Assembly (NCBI GenBank): GCA_026645735.1
Contig: JAPKMT010000001.1
Coordinates: forward strand, 163,318 to 227,317
DNA length: 64,000 nt
Direction: 5' to 3'
From: Flexilinea sp.
Lineage (GTDB): Bacteria; Chloroflexota; Anaerolineae; Anaerolineales; Anaerolineaceae
Part shown: positions 26,072 through 34,586 of the stretch, one piece after another
Numbering within the stretch: the stretch's first letter is position 1
Layout: each line of letters begins with the position of its first letter
Program-made: the position numbers and the translations under genes
Notes under the pieces: generated by a model
What the model was told of the DNA's origin: nothing
Databases searched by the model: none
Seen by the model: the letters and a program-made list of their open reading frames with translations, nothing else

Positions 26072-27481
26072 TTAATTTCCGTAATTTGATTCGGATAATG
26101 TCTGAATTTGACAATTGTTGTATCGCAGCTGTTTAATGACGTTCCTTGGATAAAGTGAACTGTCATTCAACAGAATTACTTTGGATGAAGATAAAGCTTC
26201 ATACAAGTTTTTACCGGATTTGCAGTTCGTCTTATTAATGTATTGGCGGATAATTTCTCTTTGTCCCTCAGTCAGCAGGGATTCAGCATCCGGAATCAAA
26301 AAGTAAGAAGAATAGCTTTCACCGCGTAGAAAGATCGCAATCAGGGAGCGTACAATTTTTATAAAATTTTCAACAACCAGAATTAAAAATTGTTTTCCTG
26401 CTCCGCACAGGTAAGGTGTAATGGCAGCAAAAATACTGCAAATGACAGAACCGATTTCAGAGGAAACCGATTTAGAGGCGGAAATGGTAGATTCCAGAAT
26501 CCGGTTTTTCTTTGATGCGTTCTCGTGAAGTTGAATCACATTCCGAAATTTCTTCGTTTCATGTTCTTTTTTCAAACTCGTCAAGAACTCTGTTGGTAGT
26601 TTATAAAGATTGCAGGAAATAATATACGGTGGTATTGCAGGGTTTTCCTGAGGCAATACTTTCGAAGCCTGTTCCTGCAGGATCGCCAGAATCCGCAGCA
26701 ACTGCTGCTTGGCTTGTTTGGGCGATAAATCAAATGGACCAGTGCTGGTCGACCAGCGTCCGGTTTGAAAAAGAATCATCGGTACATGTTTTTTCATCAC
26801 CTGATGCAGGATGGCCTGATACCACTCAAAAATATGGAAGCCGCGATGGTCAGTCTGACCATTCTGATAAGCAATAACGGGTTGATGTGCTTCCGGACCG
26901 CCCTTTCCCCAATCCAACGGGTGTTCCTGAAAACCGGCGTCCGCTGAGAAAATCAGATTGGATAACAGGGATTCGTTGTTTTTTTGCTGCAGAACATGAA
27001 GCGATTCTTTTAGAAATGAGATATCCCAATAATCGCCGCCTGGCTGCAGCAGTGGAAAAATGGGAATGATTTTTTGTTCAATACAGGTTTCTGCATATCT
27101 GGAGAATAATTCGACAAACCGTTCCACCAGTTTCTGCTTCTTCCACTCGTCAGGAGTCCAACTGTTTTTCATATTCGGATAATTGAAAAATTGGACCAGA
27201 TGGACGCCGTTTTTACGATAATAAGCCATTCTTTCTCGAAAGATGTCCATCAGGGGGGGATTGGTTATTGAAAATTGCAGGCAGATAATCGGTTCAATTC
27301 CAGCGGTTGTTACTCGTTTCAAAAAGTTTTCGGGAATTTCTGCTTTTTCGATGATGGAGAGCACCAGCCAGCGGGTGCCGGCAGCTTGCAGCTTCGGCAG
27401 CCAGTAATCCAAACTGGCTTCATCATAATGATCCATGTCATTATAATAATGAAATCCAAGCTGTTTTGTCTGTTTCATCAT
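26072..27481 (-). CDS. Glycoside-hydrolase-like TIM-barrel protein, function unknown
   Basis: About 469 aa from the ATG at 27481; an in-frame ATG at 27574 would add 31 residues without a visible ribosome site. LGFHYYNDMDHYDE, WLPKLQAAGTRWLVL and a later FHIFEWYQAILHQV recall the barrel of clan-A glycosidases, and FSADAGFQEHPLDWGKGG could be an active-site loop. I cannot name catalytic acids with confidence. One hydrophobic stretch near the C-terminus (ILVVENFIKIVRSLIAIFL) might be a membrane helix. It directly precedes ftsZ (12 bp), so the two are likely co-transcribed. A cell-wall link is only a guess. Confidence 0.55.
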   Translation of the reverse strand: MMKQTKQLGFHYYNDMDHYDEASLDYWLPKLQAAGTRWLVLSIIEKAEIPENFLKRVTTAGIEPIICLQFSITNPPLMDIFRERMAYYRKNGVHLVQFFNYPNMKNSWTPDEWKKQKLVERFVELFSRYAETCIEQKIIPIFPLLQPGGDYWDISFLKESLHVLQQKNNESLLSNLIFSADAGFQEHPLDWGKGGPEAHQPVIAYQNGQTDHRGFHIFEWYQAILHQVMKKHVPMILFQTGRWSTSTGPFDLSPKQAKQQLLRILAILQEQASKVLPQENPAIPPYIISCNLYKLPTEFLTSLKKEHETKKFRNVIQLHENASKKNRILESTISASKSVSSEIGSVICSIFAAITPYLCGAGKQFLILVVENFIKIVRSLIAIFLRGESYSSYFLIPDAESLLTEGQREIIRQYINKTNCKSGKNLYEALSSSKVILLNDSSLYPRNVIKQLRYNNCQIQTLSESNYGN

Positions 27482-27684
27482 TAAAAAATCTCTCTTTTCT
27501 CTGTAATCTTCTGCAGTTTTGGGCTGTTCAGCAGAATCTGTCCGGTGTTGTCTGATCAATCTTCTGTACAGCACATGCTGTACTGTAATAGATGCAAGAA
27601 TGGTGCCAACCTGATCAAAAGAAACGAAATTTTAAGACTTGCATTTTCAGGGAATAATTTTCAGCAAATCCACTGTGAATGGAT

Positions 27685-27808
27685 TAGCAATTCGAACTAT
27701 GGACATACTTTTCGAATAGCGAGAGAAAATATGTTGTTGTGGTGTTTTTGCGCTTTACGCAAAAACACCACAACAACAATTATTTTTTTCTATACTTCGA
27801 ATTGCTGT
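27685..27808. repeat. Hairpin repeat, copy 8
   Basis: A 21-bp perfect stem (27732-27752 with 27758-27778) with a CTTTA loop; stem TGTTGTTGTGGTGTTTTTGC. Flanks: AGCAATTCGAACTATGGAC and TTTTCGAATAGCGAGAGAA before, and CTATACTTCGAATTGCTG after. It separates the ftsZ operon start from the permease terminator. Confidence 0.88.
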
Positions 27809-27823
27809 GAATGGATAGGATAA

Positions 27824-27853
27824 AAAAACTGCTGCCATGCGGCAGCAGTTTTT
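27824..27853. terminator. Intrinsic terminator of the permease gene
   Basis: AAAAACTGCTGCC (27824-27836), loop ATGC, GGCAGCAGTTTTT (27841-27853). The stem has T-runs in both directions. On the minus strand it lies 27 bp after the permease stop. Confidence 0.88.
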
Positions 27854-27879
27854 ATGAACATTGAGAAAAAAGAAGAGGA

Positions 27880-29262
27880 TCAGACATCTCTTCCGAAATC
27901 GGTTGATTCCAGACTTTTCAGATCTACTTTGTCAATATCAGGATGTTTTACTGCAAACAGATAGGCAATTCCAACAACGACCAGACAGATCAGAAGGAAG
28001 ATGCCGAAAAGTTCGTTCTGGAAACCTGAATTTACAATGATCAATGCTCCAACAATCGCCAGAATGGGGATGATCCATCCGCGCACCACACCCTTGATTT
28101 CTCCTTTGACAGCCAGTTTGATCACGGCAAGATACAGGAAGATGATCAGGATATAATTGACGACCATGGCGATTTCTGATATATCGTGCAGACCGTCAGT
28201 CCAGATGAATTTCTGCGTGATATAGTGCATCACAACCCAGAATAAGGCAACAAAAAGGGAAAAATAACCGGACCGCATCGGCACACCATGAACCTTATCG
28301 ACTGTGGTGTATTTGTCAGAGGACGGCATCATTTTTCGAATAGCCAATGAATAAGGAAGACGGATGTTGCTCAGGATCAATCCATTGTCTGTTCCAAGCA
28401 CAGAGATGATCACCAGGATCATAATCAGTTTGGCGCCGATTTGGCTGCCGATCAGTTTTGTGGCTGCGGCGGCCAGGTGTTCACTGGCTCCCATGGCGAT
28501 AATTTCGTTTGGACCCATGTAGGCACTCATGCCGACAAAATACATGATGTAGAGCACCAGTACGATCAAGGGAGAGAAGACTAATGCAAGGTACAGATTC
28601 TTCTTGGATTCTTTAATTTCATGGCAAATGGTAGTCGCTACAATCCATCCGTCAAAAGAGAAAAGGACTGCAGGGATGGCTTTCAGCCAGGTACCGGAGG
28701 TCTCTTGGGTGGCATGGGTCGTCCAGGTGGTGACCGGATCTCCCCAGATGAGGCCTGCCAGCGCCAACAGGATCAACGGGATCATTTTCAGGACAACAGA
28801 AGTCCTCTGAAATCCACCGCCAAGTTTGGCTGAGATCATGTTCATGGCATACAAGAACAGGATCACAATGAGGCTGATGATCACCTGGAGTTCCAGTGTG
28901 TTCTTCCAACCAAACAGATTATTGATATAAATCCCTGCAATCCATGCGATGATCGCGATTAAAGTCGGGTAATAGATCCACATATGGAACCAGCCGAAAA
29001 TAATAGCGAGTTTTTTGCTCCAGAAATTTTCTGAATATGTGATCACGCCGCCTGCACTGTCTGTCCGGCTGGCCAGTTCGGAAATTGCCAGACAGCCAAA
29101 AACAATACTGATCGCTGCCAGACACAATGCCAGCACACCTTGTGAAACATTTCCACCGGTTAAAGCAAGAATGTTATAGCTCTTGAAAAAGATACCGGAG
29201 CCGATAACAATACCGACAATCATGGAAATTGCCGTGAATAGGCCATATTTTCTCTGTTCCAT
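27880..29262 (-). CDS. APC-family amino acid permease
   Basis: A 460-aa membrane protein with about twelve hydrophobic segments. The first helix has VGIVIGSGIFFKSYNIL, the unwound substrate-binding GSGIF motif of the APC superfamily. Helix 6 has LFSFDGWIVATTICHEI, another core element. It would import or exchange amino acids with protons or another amino acid. Specificity is not readable. The gene appears monocistronic, with a terminator after it and dispersed repeats before it. Confidence 0.88.
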   Translation of the reverse strand: MEQRKYGLFTAISMIVGIVIGSGIFFKSYNILALTGGNVSQGVLALCLAAISIVFGCLAISELASRTDSAGGVITYSENFWSKKLAIIFGWFHMWIYYPTLIAIIAWIAGIYINNLFGWKNTLELQVIISLIVILFLYAMNMISAKLGGGFQRTSVVLKMIPLILLALAGLIWGDPVTTWTTHATQETSGTWLKAIPAVLFSFDGWIVATTICHEIKESKKNLYLALVFSPLIVLVLYIMYFVGMSAYMGPNEIIAMGASEHLAAAATKLIGSQIGAKLIMILVIISVLGTDNGLILSNIRLPYSLAIRKMMPSSDKYTTVDKVHGVPMRSGYFSLFVALFWVVMHYITQKFIWTDGLHDISEIAMVVNYILIIFLYLAVIKLAVKGEIKGVVRGWIIPILAIVGALIIVNSGFQNELFGIFLLICLVVVGIAYLFAVKHPDIDKVDLKSLESTDFGRDV

Positions 29263-29371
29263 GTCTTCTTTTAAATCCTTTCAATTGTTGAAAAAAATAG
29301 AATGATGGGGATTTACTCCAAATGCTAATTCTACCCTGAAAAACTGTGAATGGAAAATAAGTTTTCCATTT

Positions 29372-29418
29372 CCTTATCCCTTTTAGGGAGAAGAGCAGGA
29401 TGAGGGTTGTGTGGTTAT
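29372..29418. repeat. Dispersed approx. 47-bp repeat (inverted copy of 42044-42094)
   Basis: The reverse complement reads ATAACCACACAACCCTCATC followed by CTGCTCTTCTCCCTAAAAGG, which matches the sequence near 42044-42094 with only a few differences. It contains an imperfect inner palindrome (CTTCTCCC ... GGGATAAGG). Confidence 0.75.
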
Positions 29419-29451
29419 GGCAATTTGTCTCGTCGAGGTGAAGCCTGACCG

Positions 29452-29491
29452 CTCCCCTCACCTAACCTCTCCACATTGGGGAGAGGGACAT
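29452..29491. repeat. Small palindromic repeat of the CCTCACC...GAGAGGG type
   Basis: TCCCCTCACCTAACCTCTCC, a short loop, then GGGGAGAGGGA. This type of short palindrome is scattered in many bacterial genomes. It ends exactly where the stop codon of the SorC gene begins, so it may act as its transcript end, although no T-run follows. Confidence 0.6.
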
Positions 29492-30451
29492 TTATTCTTC
29501 CAGCAACCGTTGTGCTGTGAACTGATCGGTGATCAAAATATTGACCAATCTGCCACGCAAAGAACCGCGGATCGCACGATATTTGCGCCTTCCACCGGCG
29601 ATCCCGATCGCTCGTTCCACTTTTTTTAATTGCGCAATTTCCATGGAAATCACATGGCTTGTCAACAGTCTTTGATCCATCTCATTACCATTCTGATCAA
29701 AAAAACGCAGCAGGATGTCTCCCACAGCGCCGTTACTCTCCAAGATGCGAATATCTTTCTCAGACAGCGCATTACCGCTGGCGGCCAGCAGACTGGATGG
29801 ATTCAGCGCGCCAATTCCGACCAGCGCTGTGTTCACAAAAGGAAAGAGCGACAAAACGTCGCTGACCGATTTGTCCTGAATAATCGTCTGATACACTTCA
29901 TCGGTTTTAATGACCGCCGGCAGCGGTAAAAAATATGCTGTGCCATTGACGAGGGAAGCCAGGTGGCTGGCGAGGTAGGCGGATTGATTTTGTGAGCTGG
30001 CATTTCCGAGTCCTCCCAGAATCTGAACGACCTGAATACCGCTCTTCCTGGGAACGGGTGCCATCGCATTGACGGTGGAGATCAGCATGGAGCTCCAGGA
30101 GGATAATCCAATAATATCATTGGCGCGGATGATATTTTCCAGGTAGCTGGCAGCGCATGCTCCGATTTCACGAATCATGCCGGGACCTTCTTCCTCGGAG
30201 GCGCAGTCTGCGATTACGACGTCCTTCAATTCATACTTGGCGACAAGGTTTTCTTCCATCTCGGTGTAAACGCCGCGTGGAATATTGACCACAATTTTGA
30301 CGATGCCTTCTTTTTCTCCAAGCATCAACAAACGGGAGACCGCTGCCTGGGATAGGCCTAATTGTTCAGCAATTTCATTTTGACGGGCGTGGGACTCATA
30401 ATACAGTCGGGCAACGCGGGCGATGAGCCGCGGATCTTCATTTCTCCCCAT
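29492..30451 (-). CDS. SorC-family sugar-binding transcriptional regulator
   Basis: About 319 aa. The N-terminal helix-turn-helix is ARQNEIAEQLGLSQAAVSRLL (residues about 23-43); the rest is the SorC/DeoR-C effector domain, with VQILGGLG and GIGALNPSS typical of sugar-phosphate sensing. The start at 30451 is chosen because GGGGGA precedes it (30456-30461). The gene is divergent from the transketolase operon; palindromes TTTGAATA..TATTCAAA and TGAATAATTATTCA in the shared gap are likely operators. It probably senses a phosphorylated intermediate of the sugar pathway. Confidence 0.9.
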   Translation of the reverse strand: MGRNEDPRLIARVARLYYESHARQNEIAEQLGLSQAAVSRLLMLGEKEGIVKIVVNIPRGVYTEMEENLVAKYELKDVVIADCASEEEGPGMIREIGACAASYLENIIRANDIIGLSSWSSMLISTVNAMAPVPRKSGIQVVQILGGLGNASSQNQSAYLASHLASLVNGTAYFLPLPAVIKTDEVYQTIIQDKSVSDVLSLFPFVNTALVGIGALNPSSLLAASGNALSEKDIRILESNGAVGDILLRFFDQNGNEMDQRLLTSHVISMEIAQLKKVERAIGIAGGRRKYRAIRGSLRGRLVNILITDQFTAQRLLEE

Positions 30452-30516
30452 ATATTCCCCCTGAATTAGCAGTGCTATGACAATCAATGACGTTCATCAT
30501 GATTTTGTCATCTGTA

Positions 30517-30612
30517 TGAATAATTATTCAATTACGATAATATATTCAATTGTTTTCGGGTATTATTGAAAAACCAAACGAATGAAAAATTTAGTTTGAA
30601 TATTTATTCAAA
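30517..30612. promoter_or_regulatory. Candidate SorC operators
   Basis: TGAATAATTATTCA (30517-30530) is a perfect palindrome. TTTGAATATTTATTCAAA (30595-30612) has perfect 8-bp arms around TT. A third half site TATTCAA lies at 30543-30549. All share TGAATA/TATTCA and lie between the regulator and the transketolase genes. The second palindrome ends 25 bp before the transketolase ATG. Confidence 0.65.
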
Positions 30613-30637
30613 TATAGTGTACCACAACAGGTTGAAA

Positions 30638-31462
30638 ATGAGTGATCAGGAACTAAAAGCGAAATCGATTTTTTACCGGGAACTGACCCTGAAGATCATC
30701 ACGGCAGCGAATGCCGGCCATACAGGTGGTGATCTTTCCTGTATTGATATTCTGAATGTTTTGTACAACCGGATTCTGAATGTTGCACCGGACCGAATGA
30801 ATGATCCGGATCGAGACCGTTATGTTCAGTCCAAAGGCCATGCGGCAGAAGCACTCTATGCGGTTTTGAACGAACGTGGTTTTATACCGGAATCATGGAT
30901 TGAGCAGGTTGGATTGTATCTTTCACCGGTAGCAGGTCACCCCACCTGTAAAATTCCGGGTGTGGAACAGAGCACCGGTGCTTTGGGACATGGTTTGTCC
31001 ATAGCTGTCGGGATGGCGATAGCCGGTAGACTGGACAACAAAAGTTACCGTGTTTTCTGCCTGATGGGTGATGGCGAACTGGCTGAAGGTTCGATCTGGG
31101 AAGCTGCAATGGCTGCGGCTCATTATCAATTGGATAATCTGATTGCCATTGTTGACCGTAATCGGCTTCAGATCTCCGGTAAGACAGAAGATGTGATGCA
31201 ACTGGAACCCCTGAAACAGAAATTTGAAGCGTTTGGTTTCTCCGTGCGGGAAGTCGATGGAAATGATCTGGATGCACTGCTGGCCGTTTTACAGGCGGTT
31301 CCTTTTGAAACAGGAAAGCCAAGTTTGATCCTTGCCAATACGATCAAAGGCAAAGGCATCAGTTACATGGAAAATCAGGCGAAATGGCATCATGGCGTGC
31401 CTTCTGAAGATCAACTGCAGCAGGCGTTACGCGAATTAAAAGCGGAAAGAGAGGCTCTTTGA
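30638..31462 (+). CDS. Transketolase, N-terminal (TPP) subunit
   Basis: A 274-aa half transketolase. GHTGGDLSCIDILNVLY, SKGHAAEALYAVL and the thiamine-diphosphate motif MGDGELAEGSIWEAAMAAAH (Mg site) are plain. Split transketolases work as two-subunit enzymes; this subunit holds the pyrophosphate part of the cofactor site. The start at 30638 is chosen over an upstream TTG because the operator palindrome would otherwise be inside the gene. Its partner starts 1 bp after its stop. Confidence 0.93.
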   Translation: MSDQELKAKSIFYRELTLKIITAANAGHTGGDLSCIDILNVLYNRILNVAPDRMNDPDRDRYVQSKGHAAEALYAVLNERGFIPESWIEQVGLYLSPVAGHPTCKIPGVEQSTGALGHGLSIAVGMAIAGRLDNKSYRVFCLMGDGELAEGSIWEAAMAAAHYQLDNLIAIVDRNRLQISGKTEDVMQLEPLKQKFEAFGFSVREVDGNDLDALLAVLQAVPFETGKPSLILANTIKGKGISYMENQAKWHHGVPSEDQLQQALRELKAEREAL

Positions 31463-31463
31463 T

Positions 31464-32411
31464 ATGCTGCCTCCATTGAAAATGGGAATTCCCAATTTAG
31501 AATACATGGCGCAGATCCTGACGGATCGCGCAAAGGACGATCCCAACCTGATGATTGTAACCAGCGATTCACGCGGTTCCGGACGAGTAACACGATTCGG
31601 TGAGCAATTTCCACGTCAGATTATCGAAGTGGGCATCGCTGAACAGGATTCAGTGGGCATTTCTGCTGGATTGGCTTCCTGCGGGAAAAAAGTGTTCACC
31701 GTTTCTCCGGGCAGCTTTTTATCCGCGCGTTCGTTTGAACAGGTAAAGAACGATGTAGCCTATTCGAATAATCCGGTCGCACTGCTGGGGATTAGTTCCG
31801 GTGTCAGTTATGGCGGATTAGGTGCAACGCATCATTCGGTTCACGACATTGCCGCATTAATGGCCGTACCCAATCTGGATTTATGTGTTCCGGCGGATAA
31901 CTTTGAGACTGAAATGGTTTTAGATTCCTATTTGCAGCATCCTCGGCCGATATATGTTCGCTTTGGCAAAAAAGCAATGCCGCTTTTTTATCAATCCGCA
32001 AGCGAAGTTGAATTTGGTAAAGCCGGCATTCTGCATCATGGTTCGGATATTCTGATCATCGCCAGTGGTGAGACATTGCAGCCAGCATATGAAGGCGCTT
32101 CAGCTCTGGAAGCAGAAGGTATCCGCACCGGACTGATCAGTCTGCATTCACTGCGGCCATTGGACAAATCAACTATTTTGGAGATGGCAGCCTCTGCCAA
32201 AGCAGTAATTACGTTGGAAGAACACTCCATCTATGGCGGACTGGGAAGCATTGTGGCGAGTTGGTTGATGCAGCAGCGCCTTTTCCGACCAATCAAAATG
32301 CTTGCTTTTCCGAATGAAGATTTGGTAACCGGCAGTCAGACGGATCTTTTTAATCATTATGGCATATCGGTATCCGGTATAACCGCTGCGGCAGCTGAAC
32401 TTTTACGATAA
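31464..32411 (+). CDS. Transketolase, C-terminal (pyrimidine-binding) subunit
   Basis: A 315-aa partner of the preceding gene. It holds IIEVGIAEQDSVGISAGLA with the catalytic glutamate of thiamine enzymes, ATHHSVHDIAALMAVPNL, and the C-terminal transketolase domain (SLHSLRPLDKSTILEMA ... LEEHSIYGGLGS). Together the pair would transfer two-carbon units between ketose and aldose phosphates. Presence in a sugar operon suggests action on the product of the next-door kinase rather than the general pentose phosphate pathway. Confidence 0.93.
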   Translation: MLPPLKMGIPNLEYMAQILTDRAKDDPNLMIVTSDSRGSGRVTRFGEQFPRQIIEVGIAEQDSVGISAGLASCGKKVFTVSPGSFLSARSFEQVKNDVAYSNNPVALLGISSGVSYGGLGATHHSVHDIAALMAVPNLDLCVPADNFETEMVLDSYLQHPRPIYVRFGKKAMPLFYQSASEVEFGKAGILHHGSDILIIASGETLQPAYEGASALEAEGIRTGLISLHSLRPLDKSTILEMAASAKAVITLEEHSIYGGLGSIVASWLMQQRLFRPIKMLAFPNEDLVTGSQTDLFNHYGISVSGITAAAAELLR

Positions 32412-32422
32412 GGAGTTTGAAC

Positions 32423-33904
32423 ATGACGTTGATTCTGGCGATTGATCAAAGCACATCAGCAACCAAAGCGATGCTATTTAACGAGAATGCTCATTTGCTG
32501 GATCATGTCAATGTCCCGCATCAGCAGTATTTTCCAAAATCAGGCTGGGTCGAGCATGATGCAGAAGAAATATATCAAAATGTGCTGACGGCTGTGCGCA
32601 GTCTTAAAGAAAAGAATCCATCTGGGCTCTATCAGGCAGCCTGGTTCAGCCTGACCAATCAACGAGAAACGATTGTGATATTTGACCGCGAGAACGGCAA
32701 ACCGTTGAATCATGCGATTGTCTGGCAAGACCGGCGGGGTGAAGAATTTTGTTCTTCGCTCAGAAAAGCTGCCTTGTCGCAGATTGTTCAAAAGAAAACC
32801 GGGTTGCTGGTGGATACCTATTTCCCGGCCAGCAAATTAACCTGGATCAAAAACAATCTGCCAGATCTGAATGAACGTCTCGTTCAGGGAACTGCTCTGA
32901 TCGGCACGATCGATACCTATTTGATTTACCGGCTGACGCATGGGAAAGTGTATGCGACAGATCATACCAATGCCAGCCGGACGTTGTTTTACGATATCGA
33001 TACGCTGCAATGGGACAGAAGTCTTCTGAGTGTTTTTGAATTGTCGATTGCCGAACTGCCGGAAATCCGCGAAAGTGCATCCTGCTTCGGTGAGACAGAT
33101 TTTGAGGGCATTTTGGAAAAACCGCTGATGATTGTTGGTGTGATGGGCGATTCTCAGGCAGCCTTGTTTGCGGAACGTTGTTTCCAACCAGGCATGGCAA
33201 AAGTCACGTTTGGTACCGGATCTTCGATTCTGCTGAACATCGGACATGAAAAGAAATACTCGGAGAACGGCATTGTGACGGCCATCGGCTGGGTCCTCAA
33301 CCGAGAACCGACTTATGCGTTTGAGGGTATCACTAACTTCACAGGAGCAGTTATTGCCTGGCTGAAAGACCAGCTTGGACTGATTCATGATCCGGCTGAG
33401 ACAGAATCGTTGGCTGCTTCCGTTCCGGATCATGGAGGTGTGTACTTTGTGCCATCTTTTGTCGGTATGGGAGCTCCTTATTGGAAAGCGGATGCGCAGG
33501 GTGCTATCTTCGGACTGACTCCCGGTGTCAAAAAGGAACATATTGTCCGAGCCGCGCTGGAAGGGATTGGTTTTACGGTGACCGATGTGCTGCGAATTAT
33601 GGGTAAAGATGCGGATATGCCGCTCCTGCAATTATGTGCTGATGGCGGTGCCGTTCGAAATCAGTTTCTGATGCAGTTTGTGGCGGACATCAATCAGCGA
33701 GAATTGATCGTTTCTACACTGCCGGAACTCTCGGCATTGGGAGCGGTTTTTTCGGGTGGACTGGCTTGCGGCTATTATACAGATCTTCAGTCGCTGCAGC
33801 AGATTGATATGTCGGTACGGCGCTATCTCCCAGCAATGCCCGCTGAAAAAGTCAACGATCTTTTTGCAGGATGGAATCAGTCTGTTCAGAAAATTCTTTT
33901 GTAA
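32423..33904 (+). CDS. FGGY-family carbohydrate kinase (glycerol kinase-like)
   Basis: A 493-aa sugar or polyol kinase. ILAIDQSTSATKAMLF is the phosphate-1 loop; SLTNQRETIVIFD and HAIVWQDRRGEE are strongly glycerol-kinase-like; VTFGTGSSILLNIG and ADGGAVRNQFLMQFVAD complete the ATPase core. AGGAG (32411-32415) sets the ATG at 32423. In this operon with a split transketolase and an aldose-ketose isomerase-like protein, the substrate is more likely a ketose (such as a pentulose or apulose) than glycerol. Substrate is inference. Confidence 0.88.
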   Translation: MTLILAIDQSTSATKAMLFNENAHLLDHVNVPHQQYFPKSGWVEHDAEEIYQNVLTAVRSLKEKNPSGLYQAAWFSLTNQRETIVIFDRENGKPLNHAIVWQDRRGEEFCSSLRKAALSQIVQKKTGLLVDTYFPASKLTWIKNNLPDLNERLVQGTALIGTIDTYLIYRLTHGKVYATDHTNASRTLFYDIDTLQWDRSLLSVFELSIAELPEIRESASCFGETDFEGILEKPLMIVGVMGDSQAALFAERCFQPGMAKVTFGTGSSILLNIGHEKKYSENGIVTAIGWVLNREPTYAFEGITNFTGAVIAWLKDQLGLIHDPAETESLAASVPDHGGVYFVPSFVGMGAPYWKADAQGAIFGLTPGVKKEHIVRAALEGIGFTVTDVLRIMGKDADMPLLQLCADGGAVRNQFLMQFVADINQRELIVSTLPELSALGAVFSGGLACGYYTDLQSLQQIDMSVRRYLPAMPAEKVNDLFAGWNQSVQKILL

Positions 33905-33922
33905 ATAGTAGGAGTTGCCTTG

Positions 33923-34585
33923 ATGAAGAAAAAGATAAAATGGATTGTCTGGCTGGTCATAATTGCTGCTTTCCTGATTTGGGGTTCAACGCAGTTCACG
34001 GTTGTCAATACGCAGGAACAGACGGCGGTATTAGAATCCGAAAAATTTGACCGGGTGGCTTACGTAGATGCGATCTGGGAGAGCCAACTAATCCCTGCTG
34101 TACGAGAGAATTCGACGGAACTGCCGATTGTTCTGGACGCAATTGCGAAGGATTTGGAGAGCTCGGCGGAATATGCAAAGATTTCCGTCAGCGGAGCATA
34201 CAACTTTCGCGTTCGCGGGATCGGGCTCGTGGAAGCGGTTGATCTGACGAAAAAGGATGGCAAAGCGACAATTCGTCTGGATGGATATGATGGCAGCATT
34301 CAGGTATTCCTGAACGTAGGCCCGAAAATCAGCGGCGAATCCATTCGGGATGGTGCCGGATTTATTGAGTTCGGACATTTCAAAGATCAGACAGAATATG
34401 GCCAGGTCTCGAAGGAGATCAACAAACGCGTAGGCAATGAAGTTTTTGAAAAATTTGACTGGACGAACATGATCGGAAAGAAGATCAGTTTCGGAGGCAT
34501 GTTCACCATTTTAACGACAAACCAAACCAAAATTAATCTGGATACGGTAACGATCAGTCCGGTCTATGTGGAAGAGGGTGAGTGA
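33923..34585 (+). CDS. DUF2291 membrane-anchored protein of sugar ABC operons
   Basis: A 220-aa protein with one N-terminal transmembrane helix (IKWIVWLVIIAAFLIWG) and an extracytoplasmic domain. It matches the DUF2291 proteins found next to ribose-type ABC transporters. Their role is not established; help with substrate capture or transporter assembly is a guess. GGAG at 33911-33914 supports the ATG at 33923. The stop is directly followed by the transporter ATPase gene. Confidence 0.8.
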   Translation: MKKKIKWIVWLVIIAAFLIWGSTQFTVVNTQEQTAVLESEKFDRVAYVDAIWESQLIPAVRENSTELPIVLDAIAKDLESSAEYAKISVSGAYNFRVRGIGLVEAVDLTKKDGKATIRLDGYDGSIQVFLNVGPKISGESIRDGAGFIEFGHFKDQTEYGQVSKEINKRVGNEVFEKFDWTNMIGKKISFGGMFTILTTNQTKINLDTVTISPVYVEEGE

Positions 34586-34586
34586 A

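Noticed and set aside
32423..33904. Calling the FGGY protein glycerol kinase (glpK)
   Set aside because: Motifs are GlpK-like, but no glycerol facilitator or dehydrogenase is linked and the operon is a sugar-transketolase locus; kept as FGGY kinase.
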